From contig NC_061061.1 of the NCBI RefSeq assembly GCF_021917145.1, positions 8,565,390-8,629,389 of the forward strand: DNA of 64,000 bases, in the 5' to 3' direction. The position numbers and the translations under genes were made by a program. Below, piece after piece: positions 47,984 through 61,776 of the stretch; the stretch's first letter is position 1; every line of letters starts with the position of its first letter. The stretch is from Hypomesus transpacificus. Taxonomy: Eukaryota > Chordata > Actinopteri > Osmeriformes > Osmeridae. The notes beneath the pieces are model-generated. The model was not told where the DNA came from and made no database searches. It saw only the letters and a program-made list of their open reading frames with translations.

Positions 47984-50900
47984 CACTGTTGTCATTAAGA
48001 GCTGGTGGAAAACAAAGACAGAGGGATCAGCTTCACTTCTTCTACAGTCCATTCATCATCCATGTGCAGTGTGCCACCCCCCCCTCCCCGTCTTTGTTTC
48101 CATGTCCTCCCTCTGTTCGTCCTACGTCTCCTACTGCATAACCGACCTCACTCAGTTTGACAGGCTACCTTCAGTGTGTCAGATCCCCCTGCGGCAACTT
48201 CCCCCTGCCAGTCAGGAAGCTTTTGTCTTTTGTTTCTGGAAAGAAAATCACTCTGCAGTTTGAAGGGAGGCAGCCATTCTTGCGGCGATGCCATATTCTA
48301 GGAGAGGGGACAATTATCAGAGCGATGTCAAAGGCGTTCATCTTCTGAGTGACTGCTTAATTGATGCCTTTTTTATCTCTAGAAATGTGAGGTGGTGTGT
48401 GGATGGGGGACGAGGAGGGAAGGATGAGGGTGTGGGGGGGTGTAGGCTAGGCTAGGCTGGCCTGTTTCTACGATCCTACTGGTAGAAAGGTAGGATAGTT
48501 ATTACAGAATGGACGCTCCGGGGCATATTTTGGTGGAGTAGCAGTCAAAGGTTGTTTCGGTTGGGTTTCTGTGATTTGTGCCTCCTAAGTGTTTTATGCA
48601 GTAAAACTCTCTGAACAAGATGATTTTGTGGTAGCGGTTGTCTGTGTGTGTGTGCGACCCAAATGGAAGTCAGTGATTCTAGACAAGAGATGATCTGCAT
48701 GGAGATCAACATGAGATCCACCATGTCTGTTTGTCCAGCCAACCGTGTTTGTGTGTGTGTGTGTGTGCCGGTTTATGAACAAACAGAACCTTGAGACTGA
48801 AAGGTATTTTCTCACTCTTCAGTCAGCCAGCCAATTGGCTGTCTTGTCTCTGTAGCAGGACAATGTCACTGCAGTCACATCAAATAAATCCCCTTCTGTA
48901 AAACCGATGGGCAGCAAGTGTTATATACACATTACTTTTAGGCATTTGAAGCGTGGAACAGTCAGATGTGCTGGACCTTGCCAGACTTGCCTGACAGCAT
49001 CTCCTCATTCCACAAATCTGTAATTCAGGACTTTCTCGCCTCGGCTGAGGGTGGAAATAGTGCTGTTCACACCAGTATGCAGAGTGTCAAGGTATCTGTG
49101 TTTCAGTATTCTGTGTTCAAGGTGGATTTAACTGGTGTTGGAGACAAATATTCCTCAATCTACTCCATTACCGCTGTAGAAATGCCACGTTCTATTACAA
49201 ACAAGCACAAAGGGGATGTACGTCTTAATGTGATTGTGCGATCATGAGATGGTGTCTGCAGCTGCAAGGAGCGGGTCTTGTGCTTCTAATTCCTCTGGCC
49301 CAGACCTCTCGTTTATCATCTGCCACAGGAAATGGAATATGCACGACCAGTGGCCTCATATCCTGTCGGAACATAATCCAGTGTTGTCATGTTCTGGAGC
49401 TTTTGATTTAGCTAGATCCAGACAATTTCAGTTATTCTAACCTCAAAACCTTGCATGGAAGCAGCTTTGGTATGTGAAATGGGTTATCACTGTAACAGTT
49501 GGCTCCATTATTAATAATTATATACGTAGTTTTCTAGCCTAAAGAATAAAAAAGAACACCTTTTCACTCAAATGCAAAAATAAAATGCATATTTTGACAT
49601 TTTAAGTGGTCTGGTGGTGTATATTTTGGTCCACGGTACTTATTAAACCAGCTAATGTAATTAAGCCTTAAATATTCAAAATCCTTCAATTCACATCCTT
49701 ACCACATTTGAGATTTTTGTTGAAGGGTTAATGTTTTGTCATGGAATCTGATTTGGTATCATGGTCCTAAAATGTGAATCTGGTAGTAGTAGTGTCATAA
49801 AACATGTTTTTGTTAAATTAAATAATAACATTTAGCAAGTACATGTTGATTAGGAATTTTAATTTACACTTGTTCTTTTTATTGTAGCTTTTTTTTTTTT
49901 TTTTAAGACACTTGCCTTGTTTGCAGGGCCTTTCAGAAGTAAAGCCGCAATTAGGAAATGATTCATGCAAATGGCCTCACGCGTCAGATGTTTACAAGGA
50001 GTAATTCTCCAAATGCAAGTTTCAACAGCCATGCTTTGGCGTCCACCCTGCTCAGCAAATGTGTCAAAGATTTGCTGGATGGCCATGAACCTAGAGATGC
50101 GTACTAAGGGATAAAGGAGAGGTGAGGTTATAAAGCTCCATTAACTTGTTTCTCAAGGCTTTAATAGAAACACCTCAAGATCTTGGCAGCCTCTATCTGA
50201 AAACTATCATCATCAATTTCCCTCAAAGTGCAGCATGAAAAGGGATGAGTCTAATGTCCGTTTAATGTTGAACTCCACTTTCAGCCAGCTCTGGATTTCA
50301 GGACCACAACCCTCCCTCGAAGGATCTTGTGTTTTTCATTAAGTCCTCCTCTGTTTCCCTGGCTCCTGGGACCCATTTTCTTCATCTCTATCAACAAATC
50401 TAACTCTTAAGGGGCTTCGATGAGTCTTATTTATGTCTACCTGCAATGCAGTGCGGTTGAATGGGCGGCCATGTTGTGGTTCAGTGGGAGAGTGTTTATT
50501 GATGTGATATGGTGTTGGGCACTGCGGCCAGTGTGTTGTGCAGATGTGTGACTTGTGAAGAGACACGGGTAGGACTAAGAGACAAGAGTTGGGTATAGGT
50601 ATGGGAACTGGTGAAGAAATATCTGGGCTGGAGATGATTTGGTGAAAGCTTAATATTCCAAATAGTTCCATGGCTGTTTGGGAATGGTGAATATTGGATA
50701 TTATCAGCTTTCCCCTTTGTGTAAGTAGGCATGAATAAGAATCAGAAGATGGTTGAAGTGTGAAAGACTGGCTGGAATTTGTTTCTTTTTGGTGACATCG
50801 GCTTTGACGGCGCCTTTCAAGTAAAGTGTTATTTTTCTGCATGCTGTGTGTTGTTGGCATGGTAACTAAGCCAACTTTGAGGAACTGTGAAAAACATCAA

Positions 50901-53900
50901 ATGAAATGCAAGTCATGGATGTGATATTTGGTGTTTGATTTCACGCTCCAGTCCCAGAGGTCACTTTCGGGAGGATGATGGCAAACACATCGAATGGTTT
51001 TCGGTCTCTTTTCACAGATCCAAATAACAGCCTTGATGGTTTAAAAAGGCCATTCAGAAGACCTTAAAACGTCAGAATTCATTAATTTCAATATGCTCTT
51101 AATGTAAATCTATTTTACAGTATTCGGAGGCGAACTGCTTAGTCGAAGGCTCTATTTTTACCACATGTCACACAGAGCAGTAGGAGGTCTGCTGGGGTAT
51201 TTTCAGTCCGTTCAAAGCCGCCTCACCCCAGTAGACCTCTTTCTCTCTCCCTCTCGCTGTGTACATTCTTATACACTGGCCCAACAGCGAGCATCTCAAC
51301 GTCTGTTTTCTAAAGTGTTCTTTAACAACCAACGTTTTCTATTAAACTTTTTTTAATCCAACATTTCGCTCTTTGCTTCCGTTATACAGACCATGTGTAT
51401 ATGAAATATGGGAAGTCCTTGCGGCCTGCAGTAGTGGTTGCACACTGAGAAGCGGACATGCAGTTTCTCTGTTAACTGACCAACGCTCCTCCCTGCCTGT
51501 AGGTGGTGCTGCTGAGTGGCCACCTGGACAGCTGGGACGTAGGGCAGGGGGCCATGGACGACGGGGGTGGCGCTATGATCACCTGGGAGGCCCTGTCTCT
51601 GATCAAGGACCTGGGTGAGAGCAGACAGAAGACCTGCATTGACTAAGTTTTCAGTGTCGGTTGCAGTGGTTGCTGACCCTCTTGCGTGTGTGTGTGTGTA
51701 GGACTGCGTCCCAGGAGGACCCTGAGGGCTGTGTTGTGGACAGGAGAGGAGCAGGGAGGGGTGGGCGCTGCCCAGTACTTCCAGCAACACAAGGTAACCG
51801 TAGCAGTCAGGATAGCCCCTTTAGCCCAGACGCTACTGTAATGCTATCCTGTCATTATACATGCTACTTAATGTTTTTTTTATTTTATTTTAACACACAC
51901 ACATTATTCAACTCATTGCCAGTCATTATATTGAAGAAGCCCTGGAGTTAGACGTGTCTCATCCCCTATGAAAGGGATGTTATCAATACACTGGAAAAAT
52001 ACATCTTCTAAAACTGGTTGTTCCCATCCGTGATTGTGATTGTGATTCCATGCCGTTGTAAAATCCAGCATAACCTCACAGGTTGTCCTCGTAACATTCT
52101 TTAACATTCCATATTACTGCGTCTTCAATAGGCCAGGCATTGTGCCTAAGAACAGTAGTTTTTTCATGGGTTCTTGGCTGCTCATAAGCTAGAATACCTC
52201 CCTTCACAATGCAGGGTAGGGGTTCAGCTTCTGTCAGGGCCATGAAGAGATACAGGGCATACTGTTCAAGAAAGAATCATCTTTAGACCACAGTAACTAC
52301 ATGCCTTTATTCTGACTTTCTGTGTGGTTTTATGTAAAATATTGAAAAATCTTTGTTGGATGTGGTTCAAGGACAAAAAGGGTTCAATTATTTCAGTCTT
52401 GGAAGCCCCTTCCATCCTTGTGACATAACCAACTGTGTGCAACACTTACTGCAGCATATACTTTTTGGGGGCTGGCGAGCTGTCTTCATTTGGAAAGCTA
52501 TTTTACTGAAATGTGAAATGATTATGTAGAGATTAAACAGCACTAAAAGAGAATACCAGTTGGGGCTTGCTTGTTTAGTAGAATTTTTGTGTTTTCTAGC
52601 CGTTTCCGTCATTTCAGTATTACTATCAATGAAGAATGTTTGATTGTGGCAGAAGTTATTTCCTCTCTAAGTCTCCACAAAACTGTGAAAAAATTTTTTT
52701 TTAATCCCCCGGTGACCAAGACTTCCATGTAAATGAACAGCAAACCTGGCAGCATGACACAAGTATCTGGGTTGTTAGTGTTGTAAGCCGGCCTAATTAG
52801 CTGAAATAGTCTTTCTCCCTCTTTTTGTTTGCATTTCCAGGCAAACATGTCCAACTTTGACCTTGTGATGGAGTCGGACATGGGCACGTTTGCCCCACTG
52901 GGGCTGCAGTTCTCTGGCAACGCCCGCGCCAGGGTGGTGATGAGAGAGGTGATGAACCTGCTGCAGCCCATCAACACCACCGCCTTGGAGGATCACGGAG
53001 AGGGCACCGACATCTCCATGTGGATGGACGCCGGCGTGCCTGGTGGGTCTTCTTCTGCGTGTGTGTGTGTGACCCTGCAAGCCGCCCACACACACGTACA
53101 CACAGTGTCTGAGTCTCAAGCTGGATAACCAGCCAAACAGCCAGGTCTCTTCCAGACAGTGTCACACTTCCTCAATTAGCAGTTTAGTTTCTCGTGGTAA
53201 CTGCGTATAATTTCTGTGGAAGTTGCTTAAACATGGGTTCTTGGATAATAGAAGTGAAAATCGCTTTATTCATAGTAACGAGACAGGCCTGTAATGTTTG
53301 GTAAATATGAAGAGGAAAAAAGGAAGTATAAAAGAGAACTCAACATCATGTATATTGCGTTGACTTTTTCGGACATTTGTTATGGCAGCAGAATTTGGTA
53401 TCTGGACTACTCTGCAATATAAATAATTATAGGAGCTTTAACACAAACCAACTAGAATGCTACTCTGCTCTGACTCATTAAAATGGTTTCAATCCAAGAA
53501 CGAAGGTGAAGATAATCAAGACCAAGGCTAATTAGGAACCAGTAGGGAGAAGGAGGGTATTTTTAACAATCCTTCTGTATAATAATAGATTCCAGCGCTG
53601 GTAAATTTGATTCAAACTTCAAGTTTCGAAACAAGTCCTGGCTTTTTGTTAGAAAAAAACTGGTTGATAAAGAACTGGGTGGAGTGGGTTTGAAAGTGAA
53701 TGACCTAACTTGGAGAAACACTCAAGAAGAGTAGTGTGAGCTGGACCCTGACCCTTAACCACACCATTCAAATCCTGTAACCACATGAATGCCCCCACCC
53801 AGCTAAGGAAACCCCCTTCCTTTCTCCCCCATGTTCCTGCAGCCACACACCCTAACACTCACCGGCTCTGTGCTCTAGAAAGTGTAGCGTGGAGTTTGAC

Positions 53901-55809
53901 CATCATCGTTAAGGCTAATGGTTACGATTAAAACTACTGACCCGAGGCCCGTTTGGTGGTGGTGGCTCCAAGGTGGCCTGCCGTATGTATATGTTCTGAC
54001 AACATTTTCTGTTCAAGCTGGTTGATTTCAGTTGTTGTTTAGTTCTATTTACTAAACAAGACATTTGTCCGAGTTGTTTCTTTGCTGTTGGCCCTCCCAA
54101 TGGCAAGTGAATAATTTCCTGATTGCTGCTCGTCAAAAAAATTGATACAGTCAAGTCTGTAATGCATAGGAGAGCAGAACCTCAGGAGCGGAGAGAGCAG
54201 AACCTCAGGAGGGGAGAGAGCAGAACCTCAGGAGGAGAGAGCAGAACCCCAGGAGGAGAGGGAGAGAGCAGAACCTCAGGAGGGGAGAGAGCAGAACCTC
54301 AGGAGGAGAGGGAGAGAGCAGAACCTCAGGAGGAGAGGGAGAGAGCAGAACCTCAGGAGGAGAGAGCAGAACCTCAGGAGGAGAGAGCAGAACCTCAGGA
54401 GGGGAGAGAGCAGAACCTCAGGAGGGGAGAGAGCAGAACCTCAGGAGGAGAGAGCAGAACCCCAGGAGGAGAGGGAGAGAGCAGAACCTCAGGAGGAGAG
54501 GGAGAGAGCAGAACCCGAGGAGGAGAGAGCAGAACCCCAGGAGGAGAGGGAGAGAGCAGAACCCGAGGAGGAGAGAGCAGAACCCCAGGAGGAGAGGGAG
54601 AGAGCAGAACCCCAGGAGGAGAGGGAGAGAGCAGAACCTCAGGAGGAGAGGGAGAGAGCAGAACCTCAGGAGGAGAGAGCAGAACCCCAGGAGGAGAGGG
54701 AGAGAGCAGAACCCCAGGAGGAGAGGGAGAGAGCAGAACCTCAGGAGGAGAGGGAGAGAGCAGAACCCGAGGAGGAGAGAGCAGAACCCCAGGAGGAGAG
54801 GGAGAGAGCAGAACCCCAGGAGGAGAGGGAGAGAGCAGAACCTCAGGAGGAGAGGGAGAGAGCAGAACCTCAGGAGGAGAGGGAGAGAGCAGAACCTCAG
54901 GAGGAGAGGGAGAGAGCAGAACCTCAGGAGGAGAGGGAGAGAGCAGAACCTCAGGAGGAGAGGGAGAGAGCAGAACCTCAGGAGGAGAGGGAGAGAGCAG
55001 AACCCCAGGAGGAGAGGGAGAGAGCAGAACCCCAGGAGGAGAGGGAGAGAGCAGAACCCCAGGATGAGAGGGAGAGAGCAGAACCTCAGGAGGAGAGGGA
55101 GAGCAGAACCCCAGGAGGAGAGAGCAGAACCCCAGGAGGAGAGGGAGAGAGCAGAACCTGAGGAGGAGAGGGAGAGAGCAGAACCCCAGGAGGAGAGGGA
55201 GAGAGCAGAACCCGAGGAGGAGAGGGAGAGAGCAGAGCCCCAGGAGGAGAGAGGGAGGGCAGAGCCCCAGGAGGAGACGGAGAGAGCAGAACCACAAGAG
55301 AGAGCAGAAACGCAGGCGGCTGCTGCTGAAGTGGATGCAGGAGCTGTGCGCTCAGCAGACCGCTAAACCCCGGTCCTAACGGCTACCAGATGCAGTCCCT
55401 CCGCCCCGGATCCCATGGCCTCTCTTTGTGTTTGCGTTTGTCTCACAGTTTCCATCACAAGTTGAAACACAAACGTAATGGATCCGTAATGAGCCCAAGG
55501 ATTTACTTTGTCAACAGTATGAGAAGCGAGGATAGGGAACGTGATTACAGTGCAGAAAGGCTAGGGGGGAAGTGCACACACACACACACACACACTCTTG
55601 CCTCCTTTCCATGCCTTTTCAATTTCATCCCTCTTCTTCTCTGCCCAGGCGCCAGCCTACACACCGCAAACAGGAAGTACTTCTGGTTCCACCACAGCGA
55701 GGGCGACACCATGAGTGTCCAAGACCCCCTGGAGATGAACCTGTGTTCGGCGCTGTGGGCCGTGGTGGCGTTTGTGGTGGCAGACTTGGAGGACATGCTG
55801 CCCAGGTAG
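39772..55809 (+). CDS. cpq: Carboxypeptidase Q (plasma glutamate carboxypeptidase)
   Basis: Secreted or lysosomal M28 dizinc metallopeptidase that hydrolyses circulating dipeptides and releases thyroxine from thyroglobulin. Coding exons: 39772-40201, 40924-41131, 41419-41626, 51503-51614, 51702-51793, 52841-53042 and 55649-55809. They total 1413 nt, 470 residues (human 472), with consistent phases. The start is the ATG right after the acceptor; it opens a hydrophobic signal peptide (LIFLAVLPYLLV). Zinc-site residues are kept: His289 in SGHLDSWD, Asp301 in MDDGGG, Glu335/336 in TGEEQGG, Asp363 in ESDMGTF and His432/433 in WFHHSEGDT. The one notable change is TGEE where human has TAEE. Intron 3 is 9.9 kb and repeat-rich; intron 6 carries a large minisatellite. 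Confidence 0.96.
40293..40376. repeat. Three tandem 28-bp copies in cpq intron 1
   Basis: Three head-to-tail copies at 40293-40320, 40321-40348 and 40349-40376; the first differs from the others by one base (TTTC/TGTC). The near identity suggests recent duplication and a possible length polymorphism. Confidence 0.9.
41694..42421. mobile_element. hAT-like element (728 bp) in cpq intron 3
   Basis: Ends CAAGTACCCCTCATTGCAAT and the inverse of GAGAAGTCCCTCATTGCAAT with longer imperfect inverted arms (about 150 bp), flanked by the perfect 8-bp duplication TTCGTTTT at 41686-41693 and 42422-42429. No transposase frame is seen. Family assignment rests on duplication length only. Confidence 0.75.
44536..45052 (+). 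pseudogene. Decayed IS630/Tc1-like DDE transposase
   Basis: Translation in pieces recovers typical fish transposase segments: PGQLGGNITVCAAISENGVV, then FVIVWDNVSFHR after a frame change near 44695, then SPFLKPIQEVFSAWRWRVYE and DDVTADQCRGLLRHEQQFFP. The WDN and PIQE motifs carry the second and third catalytic acids of the DDE core. At least one frame change, missing sequence between the blocks and no N-terminal domain show that it is dead. It lies in cpq intron 3 in sense orientation. Confidence 0.75.
45376..45800. mobile_element. Long-inverted-repeat element (MITE-like)
   Basis: Two arms of about 160 bp (45376-45540 and 45640-45800) are near-perfect inverted copies. They begin CATTTACATTTTACATG and contain the fish repeat core CATTTAGCAGACGC and AAAGCGACTTCCAAGAGA. 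A central unique spacer of about 100 bp separates them. No clear target duplication was found. Confidence 0.75.
45801..51502 (+). other. cpq: Remainder of cpq intron 3
   Basis: No gene recognised. It holds (CA)n tracts at 47893-47912 and 47952-47980, a short (GT)n near 48751-48767, a C-run at 46360-46369 and a T-run at 49890-49904. Confidence 0.5.
54169..55317. repeat. Purine-rich minisatellite in cpq intron 6
   Basis: About 1.15 kb of tandem units built on GAGAGCAGAACCTCAGGAGG. The commonest unit is 27 bp, with shorter 18- to 22-bp variants and C/T or G/A substitutions (CCTCAG, CCCCAG, CCCGAG). Long stretches are free of stops on both strands (for example repeats of AEPQEERER), which produces long but artefactual open frames. 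The plus strand is about 85% purine. Confidence 0.93.
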
Positions 55810-56335
55810 CAGAGTGACCGACGGGCGTCCAACCTCCAGGAACAGCTTGATCCAAAATGACATCTCCCTCTCAGGGATGATAAACAATGACCTGTATGTG
55901 TAACCTACATATTGCACTTTTTCTCAGATGTTGAATTTACACTATTAGTTTTGTGCACAAGTAAATCCAGATTTACATTAATCGCTGTAAAATTACAACA
56001 ACAAAAAACGAACGGTTGTCCTTCAGATTGTTGATACTGTACTCATACTGTAAGGCCGAACAGAATGAATGGTATTGGATATGGTGTGTTCTTAATGTTA
56101 GTCTATTTTCTTTTATAATACATCCTTTCAGTAACTTATAATTTAATGCATTCTCAATTTAAGTGTCAGTTGTACATAATTATACACCTGGTGTGAAATG
56201 TGAATGTGATTGTAGCCATTAAGATTCAAATGTAGAGCCTAACTGTTGCTGCAGCATAACACTTAGTTATTGCATCAACCCATAAGGTAACAGAATGACT
56301 GCTTTTGAGGTCTGAATAAACATATTGTACCTTGT
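55810..56335 (+). other. cpq: cpq 3' UTR
   Basis: AT-rich sequence after the TAG stop; AATAAA at 56315-56320 fits polyadenylation near 56340. Confidence 0.6.
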
Positions 56336-59300
56336 GTCAAAGTACCCTGGATATGTTTTGCTTAAAATGTGCTAGTCTGTACTGTAGATGCTGTACTTTC
56401 TCCAGCAACTTTAAAGATGGAAGACATTAAATCTATTCTCTTATACCCCCCCTCCTTCCCCTGCGCGCACACACGCACAGACAAGACGTCATTACTGGAA
56501 GCAGGTGTGTTTTGCTTGTGTGTTTCTTCCGTGGAAGATAACATGCGTATCAGCAGTCCGACATCAGTTCCGACATGGAGGTAAACATCCACTCCTCTCC
56601 TCTATCTCCCAGCTCCTCCACTCTTGTCGACCCTTAGATGTCCTGCCAGCCGCTGACCTGCGGGTCACTGAAGAAGATGAGGACTTGTCTTTGGATCCTC
56701 CTGTGAAGATAAACATGCCTGGCCACAGTCCAGCCTTGTATAGCATTGGCAATTGGTTGTGTGTGATTGAACCCACGCTATGAACTATTGTTCTGTACTG
56801 TTTATTACCTCAGAGAAGAGGGAACGTTAACCCGCTTCAGGCTTGACCGTTTAGATCCGACACTGTCTACTCTGGTAGGTTTCCCAAAGATGGGGAATGT
56901 AGCCCACTTCAACCCTGTCGTGCAACAACGAGTCCATAAAAACATGTCCAACACATTTCGTCAAATAAAATGTCAAGTATTGAAAGTAAAATATTCTATC
57001 TACAATATCTGAAGTCGTTTTTTTTCTTTTTTTTTTTACTAATATAAGAATACAAAGGTCATTGTTACTGTGTCAGCAGTTGAGATGTGGAGATAAATTA
57101 AGCTAGTTTTACTACCTGTGATGACTGGCAAGCCACTCCTAAAACAGTTATCAAACCTCAGAGCTTTCCTTAAATCAACCCCAGGGCTTTCACCAGTTCC
57201 TAACCCGGTGTTCCTTCTGGAGCAAGTCACCATGTTCTCCCTGAGCCTGGGGGAGGGACATTCACTGCAACAGGAAGTACAAGGATGTGTGCGACCGCAG
57301 TCTGTACATGTCAGCACAAGTCAGTAGATGACGTCAGTGTTTGTCAGCGTTGGTGAGCGTTGGTGTATGTGGAAACCCAGACATTGGTACAACCTCAGAC
57401 AGGTCGCTGTGACTCAGACACTGGCTTTATCACCGGGTGATGCGTACTGTTGATGAATGCTCTGTGGAAGTGAGGTTAGGAGGACCCTAATCCTGCCTCC
57501 CCCTAGCTCTCAATATAGTCACTGATCTGTCAAGCCTGGATTGATGACAGCTGTGGACGGAAGCACATGTTTTTCATTTATTCAAACATGTTAGATCTGA
57601 GATTACTTCAGGGAGTGAAGGATGGAATTCGGGGCCCTTTGCCTTCTGGGTTACTTTACTTTCCATAACCAAAACATTATGAGGGATGTTATTTTACTAC
57701 CCCTTCAATCACTTAAAAGTTGGCCTCTAACCTGTCTTTAAGGCGAGTCTTTCTTCCTGATTTGACTTTTTTTCTTTTGCACACTAGATGTGCCTGAAAG
57801 CGAGAAAGAATAGACAGAAAATGCCTGAAAGGAAACAACACAGGCCAGGACGCACCTGAAGTGAATCAGGGAGCAGGGAAAGATCTGGAATGTCTTTGAA
57901 GAAAGGCAGGCTCCAGGCTCCTGGCCATACGACGTATTATGAGGAAATCTTACCCCCCATTCAGAGATGAAACCGGATCGGCCCAGGCCTGACTTCAACA
58001 AAACCTCCATGGAGCTGATGGGTGGAGGTGAGAGGAGGCTGCTGTTCTCCCATCGGACGAGGGGTGGTCCCCTGCTGGCTGGAATGGAGAACGGCTTTTG
58101 GGAATGGCCTCAGAGAGATCAGGGGAAGGGGTAAGGGGGAGTATTGGGATTCGGCCTTAGTGTAAGGATAAGATGTCTGTCAAGGCAGGCCAAGGATGCA
58201 CGACAATATAAAGTGTTGACTCGGTTTTATTAGCAACGGATCATACCACCAATCCACAACAGAGTGGCTAACATGAGTGAGAAACATGTCTCAGATAGCA
58301 ATTATATACATGAGCTGGACAGCAAAGATATAGTAACCACCAAAACATGCCCTTAAACAGTACACATTCCATGCATGATGCACATGGGACACGGCCCACA
58401 TGTGAAGCAGTTTGAAGACTATTGTCTCCTTCCTCGCACTCCAGAGTTCTCCAGAGGTTACACAAAGTGCATTCCTAGATCTATACGTGTCCTTCTAGGG
58501 GAACACAGAGCAACCTCTTAATCTCACTGAGACACAAGCTTCGTGTATACAGAAAATCTGCATATCAATTAGAAAAGACAGTTTTCACATGTACATCAGC
58601 CACCGTCATTATTAGACAGTGAAGTTTGCTGACAACCCCACCTATGAATTGAGACTTAAGAAATGTAATCTATACCCCTCAACCAAATAGACCAGCGACA
58701 CATTCCTTAGGTGCGTTTGCTTCATGTCTGTCTGAAGAGTAAATTCTGACCAATGACCATGTGACATACATGATGAGTCATGATAAGTGATGGTACCACA
58801 GAGAGAAAGAGGAGATGCTAGCAACAGTGATGTAACCGGTCTGCAAGACCGAAATGAGTAGATCACTGTTAATTCGGGCACATGGTCAAGAGAGTATTAC
58901 GGATAAATCCGGCAATACCGTGACAAGGTTTGACATCATTCTGGTTAGAAAGCATAGCTGCACAAGCATCTGGAACTAGGATACACTAGGTATCTCAATG
59001 GAGGTATTGCGGTCCACTCAGAAATCTAGTAAGATCCATTTATGTCCATGAGCTTGAGGTGAAACGGAGAAGGAGGAGGGCTGTGCGGAATGCTCATGAC
59101 AGAAATGGTCAGAGACTTGCCATGGGATTGAGGTTTGCAGAACGTTTCAACGGTTGTCGACCAGCGTGCCGCAGGACTCATTACGGCACCACCGCTAACT
59201 GTTAGTGGCTCACGTTCACAGGGCACAACAGAGAACGCTCTGTGAGAACGCTCGAGAATAGGAGAAATGAAAGGAGAAGGTTGCTTGAGAGGTGGTGTGG

Positions 59301-59498
59301 GCCTGTGGAGAGAACTTTTCTCCATCCCTTCCATGTGCAGGTCAGAGCATCTGTGGCAGTTTGATTGTGTGTGTGTGTCTCCTGAACAGGGCTGCCAGAT
59401 TGCTCTCTCATCAATGGAGGGTCATTACCCAAGAGCTGGGCCACAACCAGCAGCCTCAGCTGTTTCTAGACCTGCAGCACTTTCACAGGAGGGGGAAA

Positions 59499-59535
<37 letters not shown>

Positions 59536-61739
59536 GAGAGAGAGAGAGAGAGAGAAAGATGAGGGATAAGGAAAAGATCAAACAATGTCTACAGCCAACC
59601 TTGAATACTGATGATTGACCGTGCTCCCCAGTCAAGTCATTTCTGCTGCCATAACAACTCCATGATGTGTTTTTGAGCCTGTGGTCTTGCTGTGTTGGGC
59701 TGCTAACAAGTGAGAAAGTGTAGCATTAGTTCCTTCCTGTCTCCTAGCTTGCCAAACACACTGAAATGTTTCCTCGAAACAGAGACTCAAGTTTCGTTTT
59801 TTTTGTATCTTTGTTATCTTGTAAGATGTTTTTTGAAATAAGAAAAGCTATTAAAAGAGGGATGGAGAGAGAAAGGGGATGAAAAAAGGTATTCGAGGAG
59901 GATTCAAATGACAATGATTCTGCAGTGTTGCAACAGGGATGCAGAAGGACATTTCGATGGTCAGTTCTACCAACATCTAGCCCAGCATTCAAAACTAAGG
60001 CAATATCAAGTCTGAATCTCTCTTTCTCTTTCAAGTAATCACGGAAACGTCGGAAATAAAACTGACAATAAGATAGTAGTGCACTTATTATTATTCAGAT
60101 TAGTCAGGCACATATCAGATCTGTCAGACAACCTGTCTGATTTTCCGTCTAGTCAGCAGAACTAAGTGTGACGCATCTAAAACAATTGACATTCAAGGCT
60201 GTCATGTTCAGGGGCTGTTTAATGCGTTACACCGAAATAGGGATATAATGTTGTTTTCTTGTTGTTTTTTGTGTATATTTATAAATAAATAAATATTGTC
60301 TCGTTAACCTGTTTTCACTCTGTATCTGGTCTTTGGCAATTTGGCTGGAAATAGCTTGTTTCCAGAAGTCACTGCACAAATCTCCCACACAAAAACAACA
60401 CTGCATCTCAAAATGTTTAATCCAGCCAGGGAGAGATGTGAATCTTTATTGGCCTTTAATCTCTAATCTTCTTTATGGTAATAACCGTGAAATCTTTAGA
60501 TCGTCCTGAGCTAAAGCATTTTATATGATAATGATCTCTGAGTCATCGCTTTCTCTCCCTTTTCCCCTTCTTTCTCCCCTTGTGCGGTATTTTCATTAAC
60601 ATTCACCCGTCTTCTCTTGTATGTACTGTCTGCTTTCTTTACAATGTGTGTTTTTAATCATCCAACAGAATCTCGTTTCGCCAGGTTCCACCTCCTGTAA
60701 TTGGACTTTGCCTCTGTACAGAACTGGAGGTATCAGCAGCTTAGTGTTTGATCTTTGTTCTCATCACTTTTGCGCCTTCTCTTTGCTCAACACAGGTTGT
60801 ATACCGCCATCTAGAGGAGTCCACTACCATTAAATTGTTAATGCATATATAGGCATGTGTTTTACCCTGTGTACAACCCTGTACATTTTGGGTGTTTGGA
60901 TATTTGTTTTTCATGTATTTGTATTCTGTATTTTGTATTCCAATTTCCTCTTCTTTCCTGCTGCAGTGTTATTTCCCCTTTGGGATCAACAAAGTACTCA
61001 CCACTATTGTGACTACAGCTAAATGATTGAAGTCAGTATATTGAATATTAATTCAACAAGGATTAGATTAATATGGAACGCCCCCCCCCCCAAAAAAAAT
61101 AAATGAACATGAAAAATAAGAACTACTGAAATAAGAAACAGTTGTTCAGTGAAAAGGTTACAGAGGGAATCTGCATTCAGCCCCAGGGACCATGTCTGTC
61201 TGTAAGCAGAGTACAGGGACCGACCAAGCCGCCAAATAGGTGAAAGAGCAGTGGTTTTGTCAACAGTCCCAGCATGGCAGTTAGGCTACACAAACCCACA
61301 CAAGCACACACACACACACAGTATACATATACACAGTAGGCCTATGCATATACTGTACCAATAGTGAAGCGGCTCTTGCCCGAACATAACTAGTTATTTG
61401 TGTGTGTGTAGTGTGTGGGGGAGGGGGGCACTTGTGCCTGTGTGTGTCAGATGTTATATTCATTTCATATAACCCAGCAACTGATGGAAAAACATTATTA
61501 ATCAAAGTTTGTATGTTTGTTTTTTCATAAGTGAGCTCTGTACAGTCAACACAAGCTGTTACGACTCGTCTCAAGTAGCCAGTCTCACTGGTTACTGGAG
61601 CAGTGCTTTGTAAATGACCTCAGCAGCTATGGGTAAACATGTAGCTGTAAAACTCTGTTAGCCTAGATAGTTGTCTAGTTTTTCACTGTCTGTGCCCTCA
61701 GTGTTGTCACTGAGATGTTCAGGGATACAGAAATGCCAT

Positions 61740-61776
<37 letters not shown>

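Noticed and set aside
54123..55366. Long open frames (314 and 300 codons) across the purine-rich array
   Set aside because: They arise because the tandem unit contains no stop in several frames on both strands; no homology or splice context supports a gene.
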